A DNA stretch of 64,000 nucleotides from the NCBI GenBank assembly GCA_950295325.1, contig OX485805.1, forward strand, positions 52,042,758-52,106,757, read 5' to 3'. This stretch comes from Polytrichum commune. Taxonomy: Eukaryota; Streptophyta; Polytrichopsida; Polytrichales; Polytrichaceae. The notes below the pieces were generated by a model. The model had not been told where the DNA came from and made no database searches. It saw only the letters and a list, made by a program, of their open reading frames with translations. The position numbers were made by a program, and so were the translations under genes. This document shows, piece after piece, positions 47,271 to 59,701 of this stretch. Positions within the stretch are counted from its first letter, which is position 1; every line of letters begins with the position of its first letter.

Positions 47271-47514
47271 AAAATGTGATCCAATCTCTTTCAAACACGT
47301 GTCCTTATGATGTGTGTTCATCGATCCTCGCGCCACCACATACCAATCAATCAAACATGGAGGCCTGGTTCGAAAAGCAACCAAGTAACACCCGCATCTG
47401 CCACACTTTACATTGAACCTAGTCCAAAGCTCAGGAGCTTTACTCTGCCTAGTTCCAAGGCGGCCTTTGTCATGCAGGCCCCTGATCTGATCTGGAGGAT
47501 CAATGAATGCCAAT

Positions 47515-47559
47515 TCTTCTTCTTCTTCTTCTTCTTCTTCTTCTTCTTCTTCTTCTTCT
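47515..47559. repeat. (TTC)n microsatellite
   Basis: About 15 TTC triplets. It creates poly-Glu, poly-Arg and poly-Phe tracts in overlapping frames, none of which I accept as genes. Confidence 0.95.
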
Positions 47560-50500
47560 AAATTTATTGCAAAGAGACACAAGCCAGCAGGGGTAAAATC
47601 CTATGCCAAGCCTTTCATGTGTTTCTCGGTTCCATCCAAGATTTTGCCTTACAGATTTGAGCACAAGTAACATGGCATTTACCAGGCCAAGGTATTTGTT
47701 CGACCTATTCAGCTCCATTGCCATTCGGTGCTTTGCTTACCCCCCAAGCCCCAACTCTGATATATATTTATAGTGGTGAGTTGGCAACTTGGGGTGGTGA
47801 GCTTCTTTAACAACACGACGGTTTCGGGATTATCAACGCAATCATTGTGTTCTTAATCTTTCATTTCAAGTTGTGGGAGAGTGAATCGGGAATTTCTCTC
47901 ATCCAATCAACAATTGCGAATCACGTATATCTTAAATGCAAGTTTTAGAATCGAAGTGGAGATGTAATCTAATTTTTAGGTTGGATTAACCCAATTTTAG
48001 ACTTTTGATAGGTTTTGAGCTCAAATCTTCATTTTAGATCTTGAAGTACTGAAGGAACACTAACGTTAGCAACTACGAAGCTAAAAGAGGGATAGCAAGG
48101 CTAAAAGGTGAGCATTCTGATCATTGGCGATGGAAAGGAGGAATTTTAGCGAGTGGGCTATAGACATGTGGAAAATTAAGAGGCCGCTTGAGTTTCTGGC
48201 TATGGACAGACACAACTCTTGATGGTCGAGAAACTAACTCCTCCCTCTTCTATTTATCCCCGTAGGCCATTATCAGAAGTAGTCAGGAATAAACTCGGGA
48301 ATTTGCATGGTCTAGGGATCCCTCTTGGGAAGAGAGTGGACTTTTGTTAAATGTGCAAGCTTCTAAATCAATTTAGTCTAAATTACAACCAAAGGGTGTA
48401 AAGCCTTGTTTTATTTATTTATTTTCTCAATGAGATTCTCTACATGTAATTTCTTGTGACAGTTTGTTTTGTAAAAATTCAATAAACTATAGTATGAGCT
48501 CCCAGGAAGGGAGCACACGGAATGAATTAAGAGTATGAGAGATTGAAATCCCCTCTTGAAAAGAGAGAGGTTTGTCTTTGTTTGTAAACTCAATTGAGAG
48601 CCATAGTCTTTTCAAGTGGTAAGTGGGTGTGAAGCCCACACCTTGGTGTGATTTTTCATGTGAGTGTGGTCATTTTCTTAATGTGACTATCCAAGCCATT
48701 GTCTTTGCGAATACCTAGGTGGGAATTCTTTGGTTTATATGGCTAAGATTTTGTAATAATTTTGTCAAATGGTCTCGGAGTGGTGCATGACCATAATCAA
48801 AAGTTACTCCCCATATAATGAATCCTTCTCGAGTGAGCGAATAACCTTTGCACTCAAATTGTGTAGGATAAATTGTCTTGGGCTGAAAGTACTCAAATGT
48901 TTGGTGAAAGTAGGAAATGATTGTAAATTCATGTGATTGAAACCATAGCCTGAAGAGAATCAGTGTGATGCCGTCTTGACGAGAATAATGGTTTCTACAA
49001 TAACCTGCGGTCATGGCCATGATAAGAAAGGAGAATCGTGAATGAGGTTTGGTAATTGTTGGTTGAGTTGCACTAATGGTATGATGTAATGGACAATTTG
49101 TGGCCAACATTTATGTATCATCATCATCACAATCTCAATGAGATTGTAGGGTGTGAAGCTATGAGTTGTGAATAATTGTCAAGTGGAAATACAATTGTAT
49201 GAGAGGACATTATTCATATGAAATTGATGTTGGGTCATACCAAAGGAAGCTACCTACTTAAATTGGGAAGAAACGAGAAATTTGAGAAAGGCCATAAGAA
49301 GAACAAGAGAAGGGAACATCCTTTGTGAAATCGGGATTATTCCAGAAGCAAGGGAAGTTGCAGTCAGGGCATCCATAAAGCCAAAGGCGGGAAGGTCCAT
49401 TGGCAAGTGATACCTCACGGTGACTTGACTATCATATGACGTACACTGACCATGGCCTATTGACTCGTCACATGGCCATACATATAGACTCAAGTGACAT
49501 GGTTACATAGACTTAGTTGCTTTGCATTAAAGTGCGAATGGTCATCTAAATTGGCCATTGCCTTTTGCATGTTCTTTGAATTGAATTATTTTAATCAATG
49601 AGTTTAAAGAAATATATAATACATATTATAGAACCTCTAATTTGTAAACATAAAATGAACTCCAAAACTTTCATGCAAAAGGAACTTAAGCCATCAACCA
49701 TTGTATTATTGGTGAACCTCAATGAATCAAAGAACCCCATGATATGCACTCAAATTGAATTAAGGTAAGAGATGAATGAACCATGACATAGGCATGCATA
49801 CTAACTTGTTATGGCCTATAGTTATGGAAACTTATAAGATGTTTTCCTTCAGTCGGTCTAGGTAAGGACAATTGTCCCACTGCCTCATTAAGTTAAAGAT
49901 AAATCAATCAATGCCGCAACCCACATGGTTTGTTCTAATGTATTTTCCGATCCATTGAGATTATCGCAAAAGCAATGAGAGAGCATTGTTCATGTCAGGA
50001 TGCCATTGGCCTTGATTATATGTGGTTGTTGGTTACTCAAAAAGACTATTGATGAGTTGTGACTCCCTACATTGCAATCCATAATTTTAGCGAGTCGTTA
50101 TTATTGGACTATGGTTGTGAGGGAGAGACCACGCAATTGCATGAACTACATTGAGTGATCCTTGTAATCCGCCCATTGAATCTTACTTTATCCCTAAAAA
50201 TCACATAAAAATGTGTTTTGTCTTGGTTTTTGATACTTAATTATCATTTAAAATCCATCATAATCTATCAATTAACTTGATTGTGACACTTATATATGAA
50301 ATATACACTTATTTAGTCTTCCATGTGTTGTTTTGTTGAGTGGAACCCAATCCAAAAACCTATCTACATGAGATGCAAAAGTTATAAGAGGTCAAAGTGA
50401 AGATTTTCTTTCTTCATAAGTGAAAATATACATGCTTCCGAATATATTCATTATTAGTCAATAGCACACCTTAACCTCTATAATATCACTCCTTCTCTTA

Positions 50501-50940
50501 TATTCCAAAACCCTAGAGAACATATGTGCTTGATTTAAATATCCCTCCTTGTTGTCACATTTCTTTCCCATATATAATAGGTTTTGGCATCAAAATAATC
50601 CACACACCCACATGCATCACATTGTTATCATTGTCATTGTTGTTATTATTGCAATGTTGACTTTGTATTATTTCATAATGTCACCTTCTATATTAATTCT
50701 CTATTACCATGGATTCATGTTAACACTATATATCTCTTAAATATCATGTGCATTTTAGTTGCTACATGCTTGATATTAAGGAGGTTAGAGTATATGCTTG
50801 TTGTGGTAACAATTGTTACTTCAAGCGAAGTAACAACCCACAAGATTGGTTGGATGGGTGTACTACTCTAGTGCCTCTAAACAATGACCTTCTAATTTCT
50901 ATAATGCATAACACTAATGTAGAGCCTAATACAAAGGATT
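47560..50940. other. No gene recognised
   Basis: The longest frame is 131 codons at 48,715-49,110 (minus), without a domain I know. Sequence around 50,370-50,400 ('aagaggtcaaagtgaagatt') resembles 2,440-2,465, a small shared repeat. Nothing else is supported. Confidence 0.5.
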
Positions 50941-51390
50941 AATGCACAAAACTAATGCAAAACACGCATAACACCAATGCAAAACACGAGTAATGCTAAT
51001 GTGGAATATGCATAACATTAATGCAGAAATGCAGAAGACGAATGTAGAAGACTAATGTAAAGTCTAATGCAGAACATTAGCGCAGAGTCTAACACAAAAA
51101 TCTAATGTAGAGGAAAAAAACAAAACATAGTGTAGAAGAATAATCTAGAAGACTGATACATGAGACTAATGCAAAGTCTAATGTGGAAACTAATGCAAGA
51201 GACTAATATAAAATATTATTGCAGAGAACTGGTGCATAACATAATGTAAGAGTCTAATGTAAGAGACTGATGTAGGAGACTAATGCAGAACGTAGTATAT
51301 GAGACTAAGATAGAAGATTAATGCAGAGAAGTGGTACACAAATAATATAAAGACTAATACATAACTATTGTATAGACTAAGGCAGAAACT
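50941..51390. repeat. Degenerate short tandem array (ctaatgyagaa words)
   Basis: Words such as 'ctaatgcagaa', 'ctaatgtaga', 'gactaatgca' and 'gtctaatg' recur every 10-17 bases for about 450 bp. Units vary at most positions, which suggests an old array. No frame runs through it. Confidence 0.8.
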
Positions 51391-52846
51391 AATGGAGCAA
51401 TATGTAATTAATTAATGAAACTAATTAAATAATAAATTATACATTTGACAACTTAGGATATCCAAAGTAATGCAATTAGGCAATAACACCCCCCTTCAAT
51501 AAGGTATAAAATTTCTTTTATTCAACATTCATAAGGTTCATAAATCATTTTGTAAAATATTCATATTCTTATTTTTCCACAACTCTTTGCATCTACTTAT
51601 ATGGAGAAATAAGACAGAGAGGAGTAGTCCTAACCGTGAGAGTGAAAGAGAGAGAAGTGAGCCCCAGCGCTCACTTTGGGAGAATATTACTTCCAACCAC
51701 CAAACATTTTCGACTGTAAATTTAGTCATACCTACATCTAACGGTTGGTATTTATGGCCGCCGCCATCCTAGCCGCCATTCTCTAAACCCCTAGATCCAA
51801 CGGTCTTGGTTTTTCAACCGTTTGATCCAACGGCCTTCATCCGCTTGACTTTATTCGCTTAACATTATCATTCGTCCATTATTGTCCTACATTCGACGTT
51901 ATCATACGATGGCATTCATCCATTCGACGTCGTCCTACGTTGTCCTTCAACCATTCGACGTTGTCCTTCGTTGTCTTTTATCCATTGTCTAAATTTCTTC
52001 ATATTAACTAATTGACTTAAATCTTATTTCTATTAACTAATTTCTTTTCTACTTAGATCATGAACCTTAACCCGACCACGAACGGTTTAATTAATTCACG
52101 CGAGTAAATAATAACATGTTTCTAAAAGATACAAAATAATTGAGAAAATTTTACGCACACCTGCATAGTAACTTCTTCTTTGTATTCACCTATAGATTAT
52201 TTCTACTTTAACACTAGTTTAATTTGGAATAGCATCAATCAGTATTACCAACTGGGATTAAACCCAGGTTGGTGTAGATCTAATACTAGTTTTGTACACA
52301 ACTCGCATTCACAGGCGGATGTTCCAAAATCTTGTAGCCGCTTATATATTGATTGTTTCTAATAACTAACTTTCTTATTTTTGTAGATTGTGAGCTTTAA
52401 TTCAAATCACAATCGGTTTGAATGACTCACATTTGTCTATGATTCTTGAATTTATGATAGTTGTCTAATTTATGTCATATGTATACAATCCAATTTTGTT
52501 ATAATGTATGTCTCTTCAGAATTACAACGGTTGTCATATACAATTCAAAACAAAACGAAGTATGTTGCATACAAACTTAATTTCAGCTCCTATTATCAAC
52601 CGATTCAAATCATAAACAAAGTGATGAAGTGATCAAAGCAAGAATCCTAGTAATCAATTGTATAAATATGAAACCAAAAAGTGAAAAGTAAATAGAGTTT
52701 TTAAAATAGAAAATGTTGAAGTGGTTAGGGTTACAATATTCACTTTTGTTCGCCACCACTCTTCTAACATCGACGTTTTTGTGTGCATTGTCTAGTTGAG
52801 AATGTTATGAGATTTCTTGTACATTGTGTAGCCTTGGTTTCATAGT
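51391..52846. other. No gene recognised; short CATTCGACGTTGTCC repeats
   Basis: At about 51,860-51,985, 'cattcgacgtt' or 'cattcgacgtc' alternates with 'gtcctacgttgtcc' and similar words (three to four units). Just before, near 51,740-51,835, 'ccaacggt' or 'taacggtt' recurs several times. No coding region is supported. The mariner element's 5' end may lie in the last few hundred bases. Confidence 0.55.
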
Positions 52847-53867
52847 ATGTGTTGTACAATTTGTAAAATTGTTTGTAGCCGTATGCCTATGTTGTCTCAA
52901 GAACAAAAACACCAAGTTTTGGTGCAATTTAGAAACGGTATTTGTACTCGCAAAGTTGCCGCTTTAGTAGGCACGAGCCAATCTTTTGTAGCGCATATGT
53001 TAAAGGATCTAAGGGGCGAAACTAAGAAACAAGGAGGAGGCCATCCAAAGCTTCTTGTAGACCGAGAAAAGAGGCAATGTGTCACTCTCATTATTGAAGG
53101 TTGATTTGGAACTGCATCTGCAACAACAAAACAAATTTGATTTGAAAGATGTAAATTGTTGTCTGACATTATTGTGAGGCGTGTTTTGAAAGCGGCTAGA
53201 TTGGGTGCACAAGTATAGCAAAAGAAGCCATTTATGAATCGCAAACATGTTCTCGCACACTTAAGGTTTGCTCAAGGGTATGAGAATTGGACCATTGATG
53301 ATCTTTTGTAATGAGACAAAGATAAATAGGTTAAATTGACTCGAATGATAGGTCATGATGTTGGATTGGAGATGGAGAACACGTTGGACTTGAACATGTC
53401 CATTAGATCGTGAAGCATGGTGGTGGTAGGTGATGTTTTGGGGATGTGTGACGGCTTTTGGGCTGGGAGCACAATATATAATTGAAGTTAGGATGGATAG
53501 GCATATGTACATATTTATTTTAGAAAATAACAATATGGATCCAAATAGGTTGGTATTTCAACATGGTAATGATTCCAAGCACATGAGGAACAATGTGCAA
53601 TGATGGTTGGCATCTTAACCATTTTAACTCCTTCAATGGCTTGCACAACCTCTGGATTTGAATCCCATTAAAAACTTTTGGGCACTTCTCAAACATCACT
53701 TGAAGATATTTACAACACTTCCAAGAGGTATCCAAGAATTGTGGGAGCATGTGTGTTTAGTGTATCTCAATTTCAGTGAACATGATTGCATGGCGCTTTA
53801 TGAGAGCATGCCAAGAAGGATTGACACTGTGTTGAAGAGTAGGGAATATCGGACCAATTACTAAAGA
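52847..53867 (+). pseudogene. Tc1-type (DD34E) transposase pseudogene
   Basis: The N-terminal part (52,847-53,104) is a helix-turn-helix: MLSQEQKHQVLVQF, then TRKVAALVGTSQSFVAHMLK, then KKQGGGHPKLL. Past a stop come RRVLKAARLGAQV and KKPFMNRKHVLAHLRFAQGY. The catalytic regions follow with frameshifts: FCNETKINR (53,304-53,330), FQHGNDSKH (53,557-53,583) and LDLNPIKNFWALLKHHL. The C-terminus (53,658-53,864) includes LPRGIQELWEHV and YESMPRRIDTVLK. The spacing between the second and third catalytic positions is exactly 34 residues, the Tc1 signature. All three acidic residues are changed: Asp to Asn, Asp to Gly, Glu to Lys. Several in-frame stops (TGA, TAA) confirm it is dead. Plant mariners are usually DD39D, so a DD34E Tc1 in a plant is unusual. 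TIRs were not found. Confidence 0.88.
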
Positions 53868-54249
53868 TTTTGGAGGCAACTTGAACAAAATTGAGTATTT
53901 TATATAGTTTCTCATTTGGCTTTGTAGCATACTTTTGAATTATTAATGTAATGCAGAATTTTGCATACATGTGCACAAGTCTGTGCAGTATCATATCCGA
54001 TTTTCAAATCTAGAAAAAGAATTGTGAATTGCTCGTGGTTGTATGTTGAAGATGAGTCTATTCAAAGTGTACTCAATATTGTCCGTCACCGTACCACTCA
54101 AATACAAACAACCGATTAAGAATATGACCATATAAGGCTCACATACTATAATATTGCTAAACCCCACCTTCCACTTACTCTCACTTACTTTAAATGGACG
54201 AGGGAGCATGAGCTCGATAAGTTATGGCCTTAGTTTTGGCAATGATATT
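53868..54249. other. No gene recognised
   Basis: This probably contains the 3' flank of the Tc1 element. I could not identify its inverted repeat or TA duplication. Confidence 0.45.
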
Positions 54250-54420
54250 TATCATGCTTTTTTTGAAATGAAATAAAATTGATACTAAAATCCGCGAAGC
54301 CAAAAGGTGAATGAGACCAAAAGTTCTTCATGATGGTTTCAACCCGGCTAATTTGCTCGAGTGGTGGAGTGCGATAGTTTCCATGAGATAGAAGCTAATG
54401 TCAACTTGCTTTCAACGAAG
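54250..54420 (-). mobile_element. LINE 3'-end fragment, minus strand
   Basis: Read on the minus strand, it begins 'gttgacattagcttctatct', continues 'catgga', 'ggttgaaa.catc', 'cattcaccttttggcttc', and ends 'atcaattttatttcatt'. These match 45,491-45,640 of the plus-strand LINE. The 104-codon minus frame 54,401-54,715 immediately upstream may be more of the same element but I cannot align it. Confidence 0.7.
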
Positions 54421-55173
54421 TAAGGTGATTCCGATTCCCAACCATTCCAACCATTGAAGTTTTATGCAAAATATTTTTGCGAATGGGCGGTCCATCACTT
54501 GCTAGCATTCTTTGCATGACAACACGATAGAAGTAAGAAATTAGATTCCACCACGAACTATAGGTTATTAATTGGGCCCCATCACCCGTGAATTGGGCTT
54601 TAATTGAGGAAAACATGGAATCGTATGGAAAAAGGTAAAGGGGAATGTAAGGTTGAGACATCCATAGTCGACCGAGTCCATTGAACATCTCAGTAGGGTC
54701 ATGTAATGTTGACATGGATGAGATCTCTTGTTTTTAGGCGAACGTAGTTAGACTTTATGTGGTGACCGCTTGTGAATGGGTACTCTCGTAAAAGTTTTGT
54801 CAACTATCTTAGCCAAGAATTAACATTGAAATGAGCGGTCCCGAGTTAACCTCTAGATCGAATGTGTGTTACCCTAAACTTTACTGCTTCGGAATTTCAT
54901 AACAATCTTCATGTTCCTGACATTCATTATCGAAAAAACGTTCTCCTTAAAATATGTTTCTTTTCACAAGAAATACGATTCCCTGCTATTACTCCCCCTA
55001 AACATATGCAAACTGCCTTATTTTAACGTTTATAGATGCCTCAACCTAACATAAGGAGGATGTCCGAACTTCGAGAGAGCCTGCATGGTGCTTGCCACTT
55101 AAACTATGCTTAATTTTGTAGAGCCCTCCACACGACTGTAGCAATTTAATGTAGTCTGTAAAGGAGAAACACC
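54421..55173. other. No gene recognised
   Basis: Apart from the doubtful minus frame to 54,715 there are no long frames or recognisable repeats. Confidence 0.45.
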
Positions 55174-56395
55174 TGCATAGGATTTCGGTGTAGTCTAGGA
55201 GGATCTGTATTCGTCATCTGGCAATGGTCCACCCAGCACTCACATTGAGGAGCCAATGCCCTAATTTAGCCTGCCTTCGATGCCACGCACTTCTGCGAAT
55301 TGGGGTAAGGTGTACGAGCACGATCACATACTGGACACCAAACACACACAAAGACAAAGGGGTGTTAAATTTGGTAACATGCCTATGGAGGGGATTGGTT
55401 TTGTTGTATGTCCCACACGTTCATTCCATACGAGTTTCATGAGCTATGGGTTCCCATGAACTAATAATCTATCTACAGTGGACAACGTTTCGGCGATGGT
55501 GCTGGTGAGGCCGTCACGCCACCTTATCCCACCATTGTTGCCCCAACATTATAAAAGTTGCCAAAGAAAAAAGGTTACATGTCAAAGATTCTCCTCCGAA
55601 ACAAGACAAGACAAAAGAAAGAGGAAGCTACATGTGGGAAAGGTAGGGGAGCTACACTATCGGATTTGGAAACTTTACAACTCAACTAGTTTGTTCAATT
55701 GCATCCCCTTCACTCCAAACATATATACAATTATTAATCTTCAAGTGTATCTCAAAGACGAACATACACTCATCTTAACTTGTAGACATAGGATTTCGGT
55801 GTAGTCTAGGAGGATCTGTATTCGTCATCCGGTAATGGCCCACCCAACACTCACATTGAGGAGCCAATGCCCTAATTTAGCATGCCATCAATGCCACGCA
55901 CTTCTGCGAATTGGGGTAAGGTGTACGAGCATGATCACATATTGGACACCAAACACACACAAAGACAAAGGGGTGCTAAATTTGGTAACATGCCTATGGA
56001 GGGGATTGGTTTTGTTGTATGTCCCACACGTTCATTCCATACGAGTTCCATGAACTATGGGTTCCCATGAACTAATAATCTATCTACATTGGACAACGTC
56101 TCGACAATGGTGGTGGTGACTGGTGAGGCCGTCACGCCATTTACCCCACCGTTGTTGCCCAAACATTATAAAAGTTGCCAAAGAAAAAAGGTTACATGTC
56201 AAAGATTCTTCTCCAAAACAAAACAAGACAAAAGAAAGAGGAACACGTGTGGGAAAGGTAGGGGAGCTACACTATCGGATTTGGAAACTTTGAAACTCAA
56301 CTAGTTTGTTCAATTGCATCCCCTTCACTCTAGACATATACACAATTATTAATCTCCAAGTGTATCTCAAAGATGAACATACACTCACCTTAACT
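55174..56395. repeat. Tandem duplication, two units of about 611 bp
   Basis: Unit 1 begins 'cataggatttcggtgtagtc' (about 55,176), and unit 2 begins the same at about 55,787. The units stay in register at 611 bp through 'cacattgaggagccaatg', 'gacaaaggggtg', 'ccacacgttcattccatacg' and 'gttacatgtcaaagattct'. They differ at a few percent of sites with small indels near 56,110 and 56,240. Each carries a 72-codon frame (55,224 and 55,835) with shared substitutions. I do not recognise it, and the frame may only reflect sequence similarity. Confidence 0.92.
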
Positions 56396-59300
56396 TCTAG
56401 ACATACTTATCTAGGCCCTTAAAAACTAGGTCAAATGTTAATCCTCCTTTGTGAGCACTTTAGTCTAGTAGTAGTTTGGGCAATTTGGTGTAGAATGGGT
56501 GTGTGCACTAACCCCTGGTCCTCCCTTGCCCCCAATCTTCTGTTCAGTGCTATCATTTTGAAATAAATTTTCCAATTGATATTCGGTTCAATTTTATTAT
56601 TTGAAGGACCCTTGTGCGGCTCTAAAGATAATGTGTTCCCCCCCCCCCCCCCCCCAACACACATTTGTGGGCAATGTGTGCCTATATATGCTAAGAGAAA
56701 ACCTATGAAATCAACAACTTCTTTGGAATGCTCACTACCACCCTCATACAAGTCCCACACCACATGTGGCAATGTCATAACAAATATTAAAAAAACATAC
56801 TCATCGCATTCCATTATTCATTTGGGACTCATAGAACTCTCTTCTATAATTATGAGGGTAGTGTATACTTGTCGGCGAGACTCATCGTAATACCCAAATT
56901 CGTGTTGAAGTTGAGTGAGAGAAGGGAATAACGAGCGCTTTATTTGTAGACCATACATTGGGCCCACGGAGCATGGCAAGGTTTAAATCAAGTTTGAGAT
57001 GTTTTAAGGTCCAAAGCATGTATGAGTTAGTTATTCAACGTGTTTTACAAACCTTGGTCTATATTTGTGTTCCATGCACGTTTTCTACTATTCTTGTTCT
57101 AAGAAGGGATGCTTGGACATGAGAGCCTTTTTTTTACAAGGCTTCTATGTTCATGTGCATTCAACTAGCAAATGGTTCATTGATTGTGCACAAATTCTCA
57201 TTTAGCTTGTGATCAAAAATGAAATTTCCTTATGAATTTTTTGATCCATTCTCCCCCTCCCACAAGTAGTTACATATAGGGTAAAAATATAATCAATCTT
57301 GACAATGGTAGTTAGTCATATATGTGGTGTGTATTTCAGTCTAGGTCAATTTTATGAGCTATTGATTAAAACTATACGTATGTTTCGTTTGGGAAATTGT
57401 ATGTGTTGAGGTTGATTCTAGGTGAGTCCAATTTTGACACTTCAAGCTGCATACTAGAAAGCAATATCAATCTCCCATGTACAACGCCTTGAGGATCTTG
57501 AACCCCTAAACCCTTGAGCAATTTCATGCTATATGTGTGTGTGTTTTAAAACATGAAAGTGGTATACACATATTCCAAGTTACATTGTGTGGATGTCAAA
57601 AAAAGTAAACTTTACAAACAACAAGATGCCGTTATCTTCAAAAAGTCGTACCATGATGTCATTGTACATGTTCAAAATTTTAAATACCCACTATACGAAA
57701 GTTCTAAATTGGCTCTAAAAGTGTTCAGGGTTAAGGGCTAAGTTAGTCTTCATAGGCACGCAATTTATTATGTCGGATTTGCCGAAAGATGGACACGTTC
57801 TCATCAATACTAGTCCTTGTGTAAACACTTGAGTGTTCATTTCATCCATCCTTGGGTTGTTTGAGGCATCATGATTGCTCCATAACATGCCTCGTACAAA
57901 GAAAAGTCCCATGAGAAGACAAGGTATATATCTATGTTCACATTTCACTCCTCAACATTCAACGATTTAAAAAATAGTAGTTTTTATAGGAGAGCTTCAT
58001 GCGAACTTTGCATGACTTGGACCCTACAAGGCCCCAAATTCGATTTAGACACATCAAAAACAAAATAATTCACAGGAGATGCACATCGAATTGGAAGTGA
58101 ATGAAATTTGATACATAGACAAATGCAATTATGATTATGTGTTTCCAACTAAAGAATCACCCATAAATATCCCAATGTGGTATCACTTTTCTTCGAAACT
58201 AAATCCCCCCATTCTTGCATGCCAGCTATAAATAGCCAAAACTAACTCATGTTTTGTCACATTATATGCCTACATTTGCTCATGATACTTAAGAAGTTTT
58301 CGACATAACTTAGTTTATATCACTTTATGAGAAATTTATCTAGTTTGAAACTAAAAAACTAGCTCACTGAGTTATGTTAAGACATCAACCGTGTGGATGT
58401 GAACTTGAAGTCGATGTGTTTTTTTCTAACCTTGCAAACCTTCAATTTGTAACACATAAAAAGAAAATGTGTTAGTACATGAAAAAGGCTTGGACCTATA
58501 GAAATTAGGGGTTAATGTTAGTGGACCTTTGCTATAAAAATTGATTCAAAGTACAATTACAATGATCATTTAAAGAATTCAATGTTACCACATGAATCGG
58601 GACTTTGTAAAATGATTATATTGAAAAATTCATTGTTACCACATTGTATAGGATGTCTTAAATCCCTTGTAATAAATGCTTCATTGCAATGCCATAACCA
58701 ACAAGCATGGACATGCAATAACAAGACAAAAACAACAACAACAACAAAACAAAACGAGAGGTGGTTTGACATGTTTGTTTCACCTAATTAGACTTGCAAA
58801 ACATTCAACTCAAAGGACTCCAATTGATTTGCAAACTCAAAATGTGATTTTCAATATTACTACACCTTGCTTGTTATCAATTTAAAGCATGAAGAATAAT
58901 TGCTTGAAGAATTTTTTGTGGCCATGTAATTGGTTGGGACCATGCAAAATGCCACGTGGAAATGGTGGCTTGACATTGCAAATGCCAAACTCACCAAAAA
59001 CCACGGACATGGAGCCTTAACTATAGAAAAGAACAAGAGATGATTTTCACAACAATGCCAATCTCCACGGGTGAAATTTGATGACACCTATTGAGGGGGA
59101 GAGTGAAAACACTAATTACTATGGTTATAGAACCCAAAGATTAGATATAATCAACCAACCAACTCCTAACTCAAGTATAGAAACCCCGATTCATCCAATG
59201 AAGTTAAATTGGAATAATCTTGTCAGAAACCGACCGTAAAAGTAAAGTTTTTAATCACCCCCACGGTAGAGATTGTGAACTAAAATCATCGCATTTAAGC

Positions 59301-59400
59301 GCCGCTCGATCTTCCACCCCAAGCCAATACGACTCATGAACGACTATACCCTACCCACTACTACGTAAGTGCTAAAGTAAGTTGGCCCCCTCCCCCTCCC
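56396..59400. other. No gene recognised; poly-C tract
   Basis: A run of 18 C lies at 56,638-56,655 and makes a poly-Gly/Pro stretch in overlapping frames (56,431-56,814 minus, 56,576-56,890 plus). Elsewhere there are short unrelated frames. Near 58,576 and 58,628 'ttcaatgttaccacat' or 'ttcattgttaccacatt' is repeated 52 bp apart. Confidence 0.6.
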
Positions 59401-59407
59401 CCCTCTG

Positions 59408-59701
59408 GCTGGGGCGAACCAACCTGTACAGTGGTTCCTGGGAGGCAATGATTTAGGCATCCAACAAGGAACAAGTGTATGGGTTGGTTCGCCCAAATCC
59501 CCTCAGCTGGGGCGAACCAACCCGTACACTTGTTCTTGGGAGCCAAGGGAATGGACATCCAACAAAGAACAAGTGTATGGGTCGGTTTGCCCAAATTCCC
59601 TTGGCTGGGCGAACCAACCCGTACACTGGTTCATGGGAGGCAAGGGTTTAAACATCCAACAAGAAACAAATGTATGGATTGGTTCGTCCAAATCCCCTCC
59701 C
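59408..59701. repeat. Three 98-bp tandem units, each self-complementary
   Basis: 'gctggggcgaaccaacc' recurs at 59,408, 59,506 and (with one G fewer) 59,604. Within each unit the left arm (gcgaaccaacccgtacac, then ttgttc) is the reverse complement of the right arm (gaacaagtgtatgggttgg, then ttcgc). Each 98-bp unit therefore folds as a hairpin with arms of about 25 bp, and the array may fold in several ways. It lies about 2.3 kb before the AP2/ERF start codon. Confidence 0.9.

Noticed and set aside
47136-47582. Open frame with poly-Glu
   Set aside because: The poly-Glu comes from the (TTC)n microsatellite and the rest overlaps the family C repeat; no recognisable domain.
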